IMG/VR virus record: IMGVR_UViG_3300017967_000260
Coordinates: 1 to 21,776 of that record
Strand: one strand, 5' to 3'
Length of the DNA: 21,776 nucleotides
Source: a virus
The translations under genes and the position numbers were made by a program. The first letter of the stretch is position 1, and the number at the start of each line of letters is the position of its first letter. Of this stretch, positions 8,531 through 16,278 are shown one piece after another. Under the pieces are notes generated by a model. It ran no database searches. It was not told where the DNA came from and was given only the letters and a program-made list of their open reading frames with translations.

Positions 8531-8538
8531 TATAAATA
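8531..8538 (+). promoter_or_regulatory. T4-type late promoter for gp22
   Basis: An exact TATAAATA lies in the 63-base gap between gp21 and gp22. The gp22 ATG follows 44 bases downstream, with AGGAGA at 8571-8576. The gap has no terminator-like hairpin, so readthrough from upstream is also likely. Confidence 0.88.
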
Positions 8539-8582
8539 AGTAATAAATTGTAAATTATTCTCAATAATCAAGGAGAACAAAC

Positions 8583-9680
8583 ATGTCTGATTACGAAAAC
8601 TATGAAGATGAAAACATTGATGAACTTGCAGAAGTAAAGGCATCAATGGGAGATCCATCTGAAGTAGCAGATCCAGTAACAAAAGGCGATAATAAGTCTA
8701 AGGTTGCCATGAAGGGTTCTGCAAAGGCTGCTAAGGTAAAAGGTGTAGAAGATAAAGAAGATGCATTTTCTACAAATCTTCCTGTGCAAGAAAGCAAGTT
8801 TGGTATGTTGAATGCCATGATTGCTGAAATGCAAAGAATGTCTCGCGAAGAAGTAGAAGAAATTTATGCTGCTTTTGCTGAAGGCGCAGAAATGGACGAC
8901 GAAGATTACGAAGCTTCTGATGAAGAACCAGTATATTCCTTCAATGCAGAACAAGAAGTTGCTTCTATCTTTAACGGTCAAGAGCTGACCGAAGAAGGTA
9001 TGAGTAAAGCAGCTACTATCTTCGAAGCTGCTGTCGCATCAAAAGTCAACGAAGAAGTTGAAGCATTTGTTGCAGCTGCTGCTGAAGAGCTAGAAGAAGA
9101 AAGAATGTCTGTTGTTGGTACTCTTGAAGAGCAAGTAAGTTCATACCTCGATTATGTAGTTAACGAGTGGATTGAACAAAACGAACTTGCTGTAGAACAA
9201 GGTATCAAGAACGATGTAGTAGAAGATTTTATGGAGTCAATGAAGACTTTATTTGTTGAGCATTACATTGAAGTACCAGAAGAGAAGCAAGATGTTGTTG
9301 AGCAATTGATGGCTCGTGTTGCTGATCTAGAAGAAAGCCTGGATGTTGTCATGGAAGAAAACTTTGAAATGAATGATCTTATTGCTGATACAGCAAAGAA
9401 TGCAATTTTCGCTGACGTTGCAGAAGATATGATCGGAACTGATGCGGAAAAACTGCGTGAATTTGCAGAATCAATTGAGTCAAATGACGCTGAAGATTTT
9501 CAAGCAAAACTTGAAACTCTGAAAGAACATTATTTTGGTTCTGAAACTGCAAGTCCTACATCTTCGGTTATTTTAAACGAAGATGCTGATCCATATGTAG
9601 AACAAGAAGAACTTTCAGAAGCTGTTGCTCCTGAAATGAGATCTTATATGGATGCTATTTCTAGAACCATCAAAAAGTAA
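8583..9680 (+). CDS. gp22: Prohead core scaffold protein gp22
   Basis: This is the main internal scaffold of T4-like proheads, degraded by gp21 during maturation. The 365-residue protein is very acidic and mostly helical, with Glu/Ala-rich coiled-coil-like stretches. The central block has the family signature LTEEGMSKAATIFEAAVASK (about residues 135-155) and later MARVADLEESLDVVMEEN and FADVAEDMIGTDAEKLREFA. The N-terminal ~90 residues are a variable charged leader with a Lys/Ala-rich patch. It lies between gp21 and gp23, in the T4 order, with its own late promoter and a good ribosome site. The identity is well supported by sequence and synteny. Confidence 0.92.
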   Translation: MSDYENYEDENIDELAEVKASMGDPSEVADPVTKGDNKSKVAMKGSAKAAKVKGVEDKEDAFSTNLPVQESKFGMLNAMIAEMQRMSREEVEEIYAAFAEGAEMDDEDYEASDEEPVYSFNAEQEVASIFNGQELTEEGMSKAATIFEAAVASKVNEEVEAFVAAAAEELEEERMSVVGTLEEQVSSYLDYVVNEWIEQNELAVEQGIKNDVVEDFMESMKTLFVEHYIEVPEEKQDVVEQLMARVADLEESLDVVMEENFEMNDLIADTAKNAIFADVAEDMIGTDAEKLREFAESIESNDAEDFQAKLETLKEHYFGSETASPTSSVILNEDADPYVEQEELSEAVAPEMRSYMDAISRTIKK

Positions 9681-9685
9681 GTTTT

Positions 9686-9693
9686 TATAAATA
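9686..9693 (+). promoter_or_regulatory. T4-type late promoter for gp23
   Basis: An exact TATAAATA starts 6 bases after the gp22 stop and 45 bases before the gp23 ATG. A strong AAGGAG site at 9727-9732 lies 6 bases before the ATG. A dedicated promoter and ribosome site fit the high demand for the capsid protein. Confidence 0.9.
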
Positions 9694-9738
9694 ATATAAC
9701 ATTGAATAAAAAGATAAAACCTCAACAAGGAGAAAACA

Positions 9739-11151
9739 ATGTCTGTTAATACTTTAGTAGAAAAGTGGCAACCAGTTCTGGAACACCCAGACCTGCCAAA
9801 AATTGAAAATACTCATAAAAGAGAAGTTGTTGCACAGCTTTTAGAAAACCAACAACATGATGCAATGCAAAATATGTCAGGTGGATACCAAACACCTACT
9901 CTGTTGGGAGAAACTCCAACAAACGCTTTCGGTAATGCTGGCGGTGACGGTACTGCTACCGGTCAGGTAGATGTATTCGATCCAGTTCTGATCTCTCTAA
10001 TTCGTCGTGCTGCCCCTCAAATGATCGCATACGACATTTGTGGTGTTCAACCAATGACAGGTCCAACTGGACTTATCTTTGCAATGCATTCGCAGTACGC
10101 AGACGATGGTACCTCTAAGCAATCCGCTGCTAACGAAGCAAATCGTACCGAAGCATTCTTTAACGAGGCTGATACAAACATTTCTGCTTCTTCTAACAAT
10201 GCTATTGGCGGAGTTACTTCACAAGGCGGTGTCTTCGGTGATGGTACAGCATCTTCTGAAACAGATCCAACAACAAGAACTTCTACATACGCAGTTCGTC
10301 AAGCAATGGATACAGCTGATGCAGAAGCTTTAGGAACTGATGGAAACGCATTCTCGGAAATGGCATTCTCAATTGAGAAAGTTTCTGTTGTTGCTCGTTC
10401 TCGTGCCCTGAAAGCTGAGTACACAATGGAACTGGCTCAAGATCTGAAAGCAGTTCACGGTCTTGACGCAGAACAAGAACTTTCGAACATTCTGTCAACT
10501 GAAATTCTTGCTGAAATCAATCGTGAAGTCGTTCGTAGTGTAAACATTGTTGCTAAAGACGGCGCACAAGAAAACGTTGCTACTCAAGGCACATTTGACC
10601 TTGACGTTGATGCAAATGGTCGTTGGTCTGTTGAACGATTCAAAGGTCTGATGTTCCAACTGGAACGTGAAGCTAACGCGATTGCAAAAGCAACTCGTAG
10701 AGGTAAAGGTAACCTGATCATCTGTTCATCTGACGTTGCTTCTGCACTTCAAATGGCTGGTGTTCTTGATTATACACCTGCTCTTACAAATAGTCTGAGT
10801 GTGGACGACACAGGTAACACATTTGTTGGTGTTCTTAACGGTCGTTTCAAAGTCTACATTGATCCTTACTTCGCTTCATCTACTGGTCTTCAGTATGTAA
10901 ACGTTGGTTATAAAGGCTCAAATCCTTTTGATGCTGGTATTTTCTACTGCCCATACGTTCCGCTGCAAATGGTTCGTGCAATCGGTGAAGATACTTTCCA
11001 ACCTAAGATTGGATTCAAGACTCGCTACGGCATGGTCGCAAATCCATTCTCGAAAGGTGCTAACGGCCGTTTGACTACTCCTACTGACAACCAGTTGGAG
11101 AAACGCGCAAACGAATACTACCGTTTATTCGCTGTAAAGAACCTGATGTAA
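9739..11151 (+). CDS. gp23: Major capsid protein gp23
   Basis: This is the precursor of the major head subunit (HK97 fold) of T4-like phages. The 470 residues match the family layout. There is an N-terminal cleaved region starting LVEKWQPVLEHPDLPKI, with candidate gp21 cut motifs such as LLE ending at residue 36. A Gly/Asn-rich stretch follows (TPTNAFGNAGGD). The conserved blocks are DPVLISLIRRAAPQMIAYD, GVQPMTGPTGLIFAM, SRALKAEYTMELAQDLKAVHG and FKTRYGMVANPF near the end. The gene has its own late promoter and an intrinsic terminator 30 bases after the stop. The T4 site is cut after a glutamate about 65 residues in, so the exact site here is uncertain; the product itself is not in doubt. Confidence 0.97.
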   Translation: MSVNTLVEKWQPVLEHPDLPKIENTHKREVVAQLLENQQHDAMQNMSGGYQTPTLLGETPTNAFGNAGGDGTATGQVDVFDPVLISLIRRAAPQMIAYDICGVQPMTGPTGLIFAMHSQYADDGTSKQSAANEANRTEAFFNEADTNISASSNNAIGGVTSQGGVFGDGTASSETDPTTRTSTYAVRQAMDTADAEALGTDGNAFSEMAFSIEKVSVVARSRALKAEYTMELAQDLKAVHGLDAEQELSNILSTEILAEINREVVRSVNIVAKDGAQENVATQGTFDLDVDANGRWSVERFKGLMFQLEREANAIAKATRRGKGNLIICSSDVASALQMAGVLDYTPALTNSLSVDDTGNTFVGVLNGRFKVYIDPYFASSTGLQYVNVGYKGSNPFDAGIFYCPYVPLQMVRAIGEDTFQPKIGFKTRYGMVANPFSKGANGRLTTPTDNQLEKRANEYYRLFAVKNLM

Positions 11152-11180
11152 GAAAAAGATCTCTTTTAAGAGACACTTTT

Positions 11181-11207
11181 AAGGGGTGCTTCGGCACCCC
11201 TTTTTTT
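11181..11207 (+). terminator. Intrinsic terminator after gp23
   Basis: A perfect 9-bp hairpin (AAGGGGTGC paired with GCACCCCTT) closes on a TTCG tetraloop with the favoured C-G closing pair, followed by a run of seven T. It is the only strong intrinsic terminator seen in the window and should end transcripts from the late promoters upstream. A weaker hairpin (TCTCT/AGAGA) lies just before it at 11160-11173. Confidence 0.93.
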
Positions 11208-11210
11208 GTT

Positions 11211-11218
11211 TATAAATA
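11211..11218 (+). promoter_or_regulatory. T4-type late promoter for tube-like gene
   Basis: An exact TATAAATA lies only a few bases after the T-run of the gp23 terminator. The tube-like gene starts 21 bases downstream, leaving a short leader without an obvious purine-rich ribosome site. Confidence 0.85.
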
Positions 11219-11239
11219 GTTAAAAAATGGATATAAACT

Positions 11240-11755
11240 ATGTCTGAAATTACCGCAAACAAAAACTTTCTTTCACCACTAGGCTTTAGGTTTGTTCTTC
11301 AACGAGCACCTAATCTAGAATTCTTTTGTCAAGAATTTACATTACCGGAAATATCAATTGAAGATGTTACTCAAGAGTCACCAAATCTAAGGTTGTATTA
11401 TCCTGGTACAAAAATGGAATATGCACCTCTCAATGTAGAATTTATTGTTGATGAAGATTTATCAAATTATAAAGAAATACAAGAGTGGTTATTTGGTCTA
11501 GGTTCTCCACAAAAAACTCAACAATTTCAAAATCTAAGACAACAGGAGGTTATAGGTGAACCTGGTGGTATTAGGTCTGATGGTACACTTATTGTTTTAA
11601 CTTCAAATCATAATGCAAACATAGAAATTGTTTTTAGAAACTTATTTCCTATCTCACTTTCTCCTTTAAATTTCACAACTACATCATCTGATGTGGACTA
11701 TATAAAAGCAACTGCTACATTTAGATATAACGCATTTACCTTTGTGGGCTCTTGA
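11240..11755 (+). CDS. gp19-family tail-tube-like protein (171 aa)
   Basis: The sequence fits the T4 gp19 tail-tube fold. Signs are the opening NFLSPLGFRFVLQRAPNLEF, then FTLPEISIEDV, the central APLNVEFIVDEDLSNYKEIQ with EWLFGLGSP, and the closing DVDYIKATATFRYNAFTF strand. Length is close to gp19 of T4 (163 aa). The product could be the tube subunit itself or a related tube-initiator or terminator protein; in T4-like cyanophages a tail-completion gene (gp3) is often found at this position after gp23. It has a late promoter, and its TGA stop lies inside the -35 box of the uvsY promoter. Confidence 0.75.
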   Translation: MSEITANKNFLSPLGFRFVLQRAPNLEFFCQEFTLPEISIEDVTQESPNLRLYYPGTKMEYAPLNVEFIVDEDLSNYKEIQEWLFGLGSPQKTQQFQNLRQQEVIGEPGGIRSDGTLIVLTSNHNANIEIVFRNLFPISLSPLNFTTTSSDVDYIKATATFRYNAFTFVGS

Positions 11756-11780
11756 CAAACGAATCACACTATGATATAAT
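11752..11780 (+). promoter_or_regulatory. Consensus sigma70 promoter for uvsY-uvsW
   Basis: TTGACA at 11752-11757 and TATAAT at 11775-11780 are separated by exactly 17 bases, with an extended -10 (TGATATAATGG). The expected start site is near 11787, giving a ~30-base leader to uvsY. The stop codon of the upstream gene is embedded in the -35 box. This is the boundary between late structural genes and early/middle-type genes. Confidence 0.92.
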
Positions 11781-11815
11781 GGCTATGTTGCCTTTAAGAT
11801 ATAATAGGATACTAT

Positions 11816-12253
11816 ATGAACATTGAAACCATACTGAATGACTGGTCAGAAGATTGTAAGATTGATGAGACTAACCTATCACACGAGAGTACGAATATAC
11901 CAATACTACATAGTAAGTATATAAGTATGTATACGAATGCTAAACTTGCTAGATTGAGAATCTATGAGAAGAGAAAGGAGATTAAGAGAAAGCTCACTGA
12001 ATATTATTCTGGTGATTTAAACAATCCAGAAGATATAAAAGAGATTGGTAGAGAACCTTTTAACAAGAAACTACTGAATACACAAGTTCAGACCTATGTT
12101 GATTCAGATGATGAAATGATTAACATTAATTTGAAGATTGGTTATCAAGATGAACTCATTAAGCTCTTAGAAGATATTGTGAAAACAATACACACAAGAA
12201 ACTTTATTATTAAGAATAGTTTAGACTATCAAAGATTTATGAATGGTGGATAA
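11816..12253 (+). CDS. uvsY: Recombination mediator UvsY
   Basis: UvsY loads the UvsX recombinase on gp32-covered single-stranded DNA in T4-like phages. At 145 residues this is close to T4 UvsY (137). The visible match to the family is an N-terminal acidic helix with a Trp, the ILHSKYISMYTNAKLARLRI helix (compare the SKWLNKH region of T4), the basic EKRKEIKRKLTEYYSG segment ending in the YYSG turn, and a C-terminal helix with IHTRNFIIKNSLDYQRFM that mirrors the T4 C-terminus. It is followed by uvsW with one small gene between, a T4-like arrangement, and is driven by the consensus promoter at 11752. Confidence 0.88.
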   Translation: MNIETILNDWSEDCKIDETNLSHESTNIPILHSKYISMYTNAKLARLRIYEKRKEIKRKLTEYYSGDLNNPEDIKEIGREPFNKKLLNTQVQTYVDSDDEMININLKIGYQDELIKLLEDIVKTIHTRNFIIKNSLDYQRFMNGG

Positions 12254-12254
12254 A

Positions 12255-12485
12255 ATGAATAACTTTAACGGTGAATATCTAACACTATCGAAAGACATTT
12301 GCAAATACTATCACGACCACTTGGAACACTATATGCACATATATAGTCCTGAGTATAGATACACTACAGAAGAAGTTCACGCTATGAGTGTATTGAAAGC
12401 TTTGATTTCTTTATTAGGAGAACCATTAGTTGATAGACACCATGATCCAGTTATTCACCCAGTACAACTCAAGTTAAATTTATGA
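12255..12485 (+). CDS. Small hypothetical protein between uvsY and uvsW
   Basis: I chose the ATG at 12255 (76 aa) because GGTGGA at 12245-12250 precedes it; an in-frame ATG at 12243 would add four residues and overlap uvsY. The protein is rich in His and Tyr (CKYYHDHLEHYMHIYSPEYR) followed by a helix (VHAMSVLKALISLLGEP) and HHDPVIHP. The His clusters might bind metal, but no known motif is recognised. It overlaps uvsW by 4 bases (ATGA), so the three genes form one translationally coupled unit. A function in recombination is only suggested by position. Confidence 0.65.
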   Translation: MNNFNGEYLTLSKDICKYYHDHLEHYMHIYSPEYRYTTEEVHAMSVLKALISLLGEPLVDRHHDPVIHPVQLKLNL

Positions 12486-13927
12486 GTGATGTACTTAGAA
12501 TAATAAAATTAAATGAAGTAAATATGAGAGTGGATGCTGAACCAAGCATCCGTATGGAATTAAGTGATAAACTTACATTCATGGTACCAGGTGCCAAGTT
12601 CATGCCAGCTTATCGTAATCGATTATGGGATGGTAAGATACGATTGTTAAACGCAATGACTGGTGAGCTCTATGTTGGTTTGTTACCAGAAGTATTAGAG
12701 TTTGCAAAGACCCGAGGTTATGAATGTATTGTCGATGAAAGTTTATCAAAACAAGAAGACTTTACACTGAATAAGGCCGAAGAGTTTGTAAAAGATTTAT
12801 CATTACCTTTTGAACCAAGAGATTATCAGTACAACAGTTTTGTTCATGCGGTACAAAACAACCGAGCACTGGTGTTATCTCCAACGGGTAGTGGTAAATC
12901 TCTTATAATCTATTTGTTGGCTAGATACTATGCGAAGAAAACACTTATCATTGTACCAACAACTGGATTGGTATCACAATTAAAAAAGGATTTTGTTACT
13001 TATGGACTGAATGATAAATATATACATACAGTAACAGCAGGTAGTGAGAAGGGCTCAGAAAAACCTATTGTTATTAGTACATGGCAATCTATTTACAAAC
13101 AACCGAAGAAATACTTTTTACAGTATGATGTTGTGATTGGTGATGAATGTCACCAGTTCAAATCAAAATCTCTTACATCAATTATGACAAAGTTGCTTAC
13201 TTGTAAGCATCGTTTCGGTTTTACAGGTACACTTGATGGAACACAGACACACAAACTCGTACTACAAGGCTTATTTGGTGAGATCAAGCAATTTAAGAAA
13301 ACGGCTGAACTGATTGAAGATAAACATTTAGCACCATTTAGAATTAAATGCCTTGTTTTAAAACACAAAGAAGAGGAAAGAAAAAATGTTGTGGGTAGAA
13401 CTTATCAAGATGAAATGGACTACTTGGTCTCACACGACAGGCGAAATATGTTTATCACTAACCTTGTTCTTAGCCTTTCTGGGAATAGTCTCCTTCTTTT
13501 CCAGTATGTAGAGAAACACGGTAAAATACTATATGATTTAATCAAACAAACTGCGCCAGATAGAGATGTTTATTTTTTACACGGTGGTGTAAGTGCAGAG
13601 GAAAGAGAGTATGTACGAAATGAAATCGAGAAACGAAATAACGCTATTATCATTGCTAGCTACGGTGTTTTTAGTACCGGTATTAATGCTCCTAATCTTC
13701 ATAACATTATCTTTGGTAGTCCTAGTAAGTCTCGTATTCGCAATCTTCAGTCAATTGGTCGAGTTCTTCGTGTCAGTAAAGGAAAAGATAAGGCTACACT
13801 CTACGACATAGCTGATGATTGTAAATATAAATCAAAAACAAATTTCACTCTTAACCATTTTATTGAAAGAATAAGAATTTATAAAGACGAAAAGTTTGAA
13901 TACAAAGTATACAACATCGATTTATAG
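12482..13927 (+). CDS. uvsW: DNA/RNA helicase UvsW
   Basis: This is a superfamily 2 helicase that, in T4, unwinds R-loops and branched DNA and helps switch replication from origin-dependent to recombination-dependent. Motifs in order are Walker A PTGSGKS at 134-140, DECH box at 221-224, FTGT (motif III) at 247-250, the motif V region SYGVFSTGIN at 393-402, and QSIGRVLR (motif VI) at 423-430. The N-terminal ~110 residues, with FMPAYRNRLWDGKIRLL near 40-56, match the UvsW N-terminal domain. The length of 481 is close to T4 UvsW (about 500). Translation is coupled to the upstream gene, and the next promoter begins right after its stop. Confidence 0.95.
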   Translation: MSDVLRIIKLNEVNMRVDAEPSIRMELSDKLTFMVPGAKFMPAYRNRLWDGKIRLLNAMTGELYVGLLPEVLEFAKTRGYECIVDESLSKQEDFTLNKAEEFVKDLSLPFEPRDYQYNSFVHAVQNNRALVLSPTGSGKSLIIYLLARYYAKKTLIIVPTTGLVSQLKKDFVTYGLNDKYIHTVTAGSEKGSEKPIVISTWQSIYKQPKKYFLQYDVVIGDECHQFKSKSLTSIMTKLLTCKHRFGFTGTLDGTQTHKLVLQGLFGEIKQFKKTAELIEDKHLAPFRIKCLVLKHKEEERKNVVGRTYQDEMDYLVSHDRRNMFITNLVLSLSGNSLLLFQYVEKHGKILYDLIKQTAPDRDVYFLHGGVSAEEREYVRNEIEKRNNAIIIASYGVFSTGINAPNLHNIIFGSPSKSRIRNLQSIGRVLRVSKGKDKATLYDIADDCKYKSKTNFTLNHFIERIRIYKDEKFEYKVYNIDL

Positions 13928-13956
13928 TTGACAAATGGTTACAAATGTGATATAAT
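13928..13956 (+). promoter_or_regulatory. Consensus sigma70 promoter, near-leaderless
   Basis: TTGACA at 13928-13933 and TATAAT at 13951-13956 are separated by 17 bases, with an extended -10 (TGATATAATGG). The -35 box begins on the base after the uvsW stop. The ATG of the next gene is only 11 bases beyond the -10 box, so the transcript should begin about 4-6 bases before the start codon, with no ribosome site. It should express the Sm-like gene, gp55 and the following genes through gp47/gp46. Confidence 0.92.
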
Positions 13957-13967
13957 GGTACCCACTT

Positions 13968-14315
13968 ATGAAGATACAATACCTAAAATTAATTTCTGGC
14001 GAAGATGTTGTTGCTCAAGTAGAAGATATTGATGAGACTTCTGAAACAATAACATTAATTCAACCATTCGTAATTTCACTTGCAAAGGTCCAAGGGTATC
14101 ATCAATACACCGCACATCGTTGGAATTTATTTCTAGGCGATGATGGTGAAGATAAAGTTTCAGTAAAAAGAAACATGGTGATGTTCAGTAATATGGCTAA
14201 TGACTATGTGATGGAAATGTACTCTACTTGGATAAGACAAGATGATGAAGACGAGGACGATATGTCAGATATTATGCAGGAGTTAAATGCCGACTATTTA
14301 AAAAGGATACACTAA
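13968..14315 (+). CDS. Sm-like (LSm/Hfq-type) small protein candidate (115 aa)
   Basis: The N-terminus, KIQYLKLISGEDVVAQVEDI, followed by ITLIQPFVISLAKVQG, follows the Sm1 strand pattern: a hydrophobic strand, S/G-E, a bent strand, then a PxxI strand. A second set of strands (VKRNMVMFSNMANDYVMEMY) could supply Sm2. The C-terminal ~25 residues are very acidic (QDDEDEDDMSD). Small LSm-like proteins occur in T4-like marine phages, and an RNA-binding or transcription-related role is possible given that gp55 follows with a 1-base overlap. No sequence resemblance to T4 gp33, the other gp55 partner, is apparent. The fold call is inference from pattern. Confidence 0.6.
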   Translation: MKIQYLKLISGEDVVAQVEDIDETSETITLIQPFVISLAKVQGYHQYTAHRWNLFLGDDGEDKVSVKRNMVMFSNMANDYVMEMYSTWIRQDDEDEDDMSDIMQELNADYLKRIH

Positions 14316-14866
14316 TGGCAAAGAACCACTATGTTAATAATAAAGATTTTTTTGCAGCCATGGTTGAGTTTCGCGAATCTGTCAATATTGCAAAGGCAGA
14401 AGAAAAACCAAGGCCTAGAGTATCAGATTATATAGGACACTGTATTAAAGAAATTGCTGTTAATCTAGCTAGAAAACCTAACTTCATGAACTATCCGTTT
14501 CGTGATGAAATGATCGGCGATGGTATTGAAAACTCTTTAATGTATATTGATAATTTTAATCCGGAGAAGTCACAAAATCCATTTGCTTATTTTACACAGA
14601 TTATATACTACGCTTTTCTAAGACGAATACAAAAGGAAAAGACGCAACTATATACGAAATATAAAATGATGGAAGATATGGATTGGCAAACTTACGAACA
14701 AGGATTAGGTGATTCACCAGTCGAGATAAGACACGAACATACCGACTGGTCACAAGAATACATTTCACAATTTATAGTAGATTTTGAAGCGAATAAAAGA
14801 CGCGAAATAAAAAAGAGGAATACAAAAAATGTTAATACCAGCGCAGATTCAGGAGTGGGTGAATGA
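14315..14866 (+). CDS. gp55: Late-transcription sigma factor gp55
   Basis: gp55 is the phage sigma subunit that directs host RNA polymerase to TATAAATA late promoters, acting with the sliding clamp and gp33. The 183-residue length matches T4 gp55 (185). The sigma region-2-like core is visible at about 62-109 (FRDEMIGDGIENSLMYIDNF, then NPFAYFTQIIYYAFLRRIQK), followed by charged helices and a Lys/Arg-rich stretch near 165-172. It starts inside the stop of the upstream gene (TAATG) with an AAAAGGA site. Its target sequence occurs five times in the structural half of this window. Confidence 0.92.
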   Translation: MAKNHYVNNKDFFAAMVEFRESVNIAKAEEKPRPRVSDYIGHCIKEIAVNLARKPNFMNYPFRDEMIGDGIENSLMYIDNFNPEKSQNPFAYFTQIIYYAFLRRIQKEKTQLYTKYKMMEDMDWQTYEQGLGDSPVEIRHEHTDWSQEYISQFIVDFEANKRREIKKRNTKNVNTSADSGVGE

Positions 14867-15014
14867 GTTAAATAATAAGCGTTCAAATGAAATGACTCGA
14901 TTAAATTATCTTCAGAAGTTAGAAGATGTAAACACTTATGTTTATAGAGCAATTCGTAACTATAAGGGTAAGAATATGAAAAGAACAGGTAAAGCTGTGG
15001 AACCTTGGAAGTGA
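14829..15014 (+). CDS. Small basic hypothetical protein overlapping gp55 (61 aa)
   Basis: The start is ATG at 14829, 9 bases after an AGAGG motif inside the gp55 gene; the overlap is 38 bases in another frame. The protein is helical, with EWVNELNNKRSNEMTRLNYL in the first half, and basic in the second half (YKGKNMKRTGKAVEPWK). No family is recognised. It is kept as a real gene because it fills the space between gp55 and the next gene and because the neighbouring genes use the same kind of stop/start overlaps. Confidence 0.6.
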   Translation: MLIPAQIQEWVNELNNKRSNEMTRLNYLQKLEDVNTYVYRAIRNYKGKNMKRTGKAVEPWK

Positions 15015-15208
15015 AAGGATACATTCATTTATTTGTGAATGATCATTTTGTGAATCATTACCGCGACGGCATTGATATGAATGTGGAAGATTTAGTGATA
15101 AATGAAATGGTAAAAATAAAAGGTATTGATTACTTGGTGAAAAAAGTGCAACCTCTCGTTGTTGGACCAAGAGCTATGCCAGTAACTTATGTGTATGTTG
15201 AAGAATGA
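15011..15208 (+). CDS. Small hypothetical protein upstream of gp47 (65 aa)
   Basis: I chose GTG at 15011, which overlaps the upstream TGA (GTGA). A TTG at 15005 is a less likely alternative that adds two residues. The protein is beta-rich: KGYIHLFVNDHFV, then VEDLVINEMVKIKGIDYLVK, then MPVTYVYVEE at the end. It looks like a compact small-barrel fold, but no family is recognised. Its stop overlaps the gp47 start by 4 bases (ATGA), so coupling with gp47 translation is likely. Confidence 0.65.
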   Translation: MKGYIHLFVNDHFVNHYRDGIDMNVEDLVINEMVKIKGIDYLVKKVQPLVVGPRAMPVTYVYVEE

Positions 15209-16278
15209 AAGTAGCGCTTATAACCGATACCCATTGGGGTGCAAGAAACGATAGTCAAGTTTTTCTTGATATGATGGAAAGATTCTATAATAATGTATTC
15301 TTTCCTGAACTTGAAAAACAAAACATAAAAACAATCATTCATCTTGGTGATATTGTTGACCGAAGAAAGATGATTAGTTATGTTACACTGAATCGTTTTC
15401 GTAATGTATTTGTCAACCGATGCGTGACAGATGGTATTGACTTACATGTGCTCGTCGGAAATCACGATATTCCTTATCGTAATAGTAATGAAATTAATGC
15501 GATGAGTGAGTTGTTTGGTTCTTATGCAGAAGATGGTGTATCGTTTTATTCAGAACCAACTGATGTTTCTTTCGGCAATTTGAAGCTTACGATGATGCCA
15601 TGGATTCACAACATGAACTATGCAGATTGTATGGAACATATTGCAAACACCGATGCTCGTGTATTGTTTGGTCATCTTGACTTGAGTGGTTTTGTGATGC
15701 ATCAAGGTGTAGTACAACATCATGGTATGGATACCAAGCCATTCGAAAAGTTTGAGTTGGTGTGTTCAGGACATTTTCACCACAAGTCGCGTAAGAATAA
15801 CATTCAGTATCTTGGTAATCCATTTGAACTGACTTGGGGGGACTTTAACGACGCTCGTGGTTTTCATTTGTTTGATACGGAAACGCTTGAGTTACAGTTT
15901 ATTCAAAATCCATACCGTATGTTCTATAAGGTATTCTATGATGATACCGATAAAACGATGGATGAAGTGGTAGAAAAAGATTTTACAAACTACGAAAACA
16001 CTTATGTAAAAGTGATTGTACAGAACAAATCAAACCCATATTGGTTTGATATGATGTTGGACAAACTATATAAATCTAATCCAGCAAATGTGAGTATCGT
16101 AGATGATAACAAAAATCTTGGTGAAATGGATGATGAAGAAATCGTGAATGAAGCTGAAGATACACTGACAATTATGCGTAAGTATGTGGGTAGTTCCAAT
16201 CTAAATGTAGATGCGATACAATTAAATACATTACTCACTTCACTTTATAATGAATCACAAGCACTGGATATAGAATGA
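15205..16278 (+). CDS. gp47: Recombination endonuclease subunit gp47 (Mre11-like)
   Basis: This is the nuclease subunit of the T4 gp46/gp47 complex, the phage counterpart of Mre11-Rad50/SbcCD, which resects DNA ends for recombination-dependent replication. The metallophosphoesterase motifs are all present: TDTHWG (Asp8, His10), HLGDIVDRR (Asp49), GNHD (Asn86-His87-Asp88), GHLDLSG (His157) and SGHFHH (His190, His192). The length of 357 residues is close to T4 gp47 (339). It starts with an ATGA overlap. Its last nine residues, NESQALDIE, recur at the end of the next small gene, which separates it from gp46. Confidence 0.95.
   Translation: MKVALITDTHWGARNDSQVFLDMMERFYNNVFFPELEKQNIKTIIHLGDIVDRRKMISYVTLNRFRNVFVNRCVTDGIDLHVLVGNHDIPYRNSNEINAMSELFGSYAEDGVSFYSEPTDVSFGNLKLTMMPWIHNMNYADCMEHIANTDARVLFGHLDLSGFVMHQGVVQHHGMDTKPFEKFELVCSGHFHHKSRKNNIQYLGNPFELTWGDFNDARGFHLFDTETLELQFIQNPYRMFYKVFYDDTDKTMDEVVEKDFTNYENTYVKVIVQNKSNPYWFDMMLDKLYKSNPANVSIVDDNKNLGEMDDEEIVNEAEDTLTIMRKYVGSSNLNVDAIQLNTLLTSLYNESQALDIE
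16249..16278 (+). repeat. Duplicated gp47 3' end, copy 1 (copy 2 at 16563-16592)
   Basis: The last ten codons of gp47 (NESQALDIE plus stop) recur as the last ten codons of the next gene, with 27 of 30 bases identical. The three differences are synonymous (CAA/CAG and CTG/TTA). In both copies the terminal ATGA provides the start codon of the following gene. Confidence 0.85.

Noticed and set aside
11800-11805. Second TATAAT in the uvsY leader
   Set aside because: The position 17 bases upstream holds no -35-like sequence. It is more likely a chance AT-rich repeat of the GATATAAT string just upstream.
14692-15170. Two - strand open frames opposite the end of gp55 and the two small genes after it
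   Set aside because: The + strand small genes are linked by stop/start overlaps to gp55 and gp47. The antisense products are low-complexity Ser/Leu/Phe-rich sequences.
16245-16250. TATAAT near the gp47 end, possibly a promoter for the inserted ORF or gp46
   Set aside because: The -35 region (TTAAAT) is poor and there is no extended -10. The genes are already coupled by ATGA overlaps.
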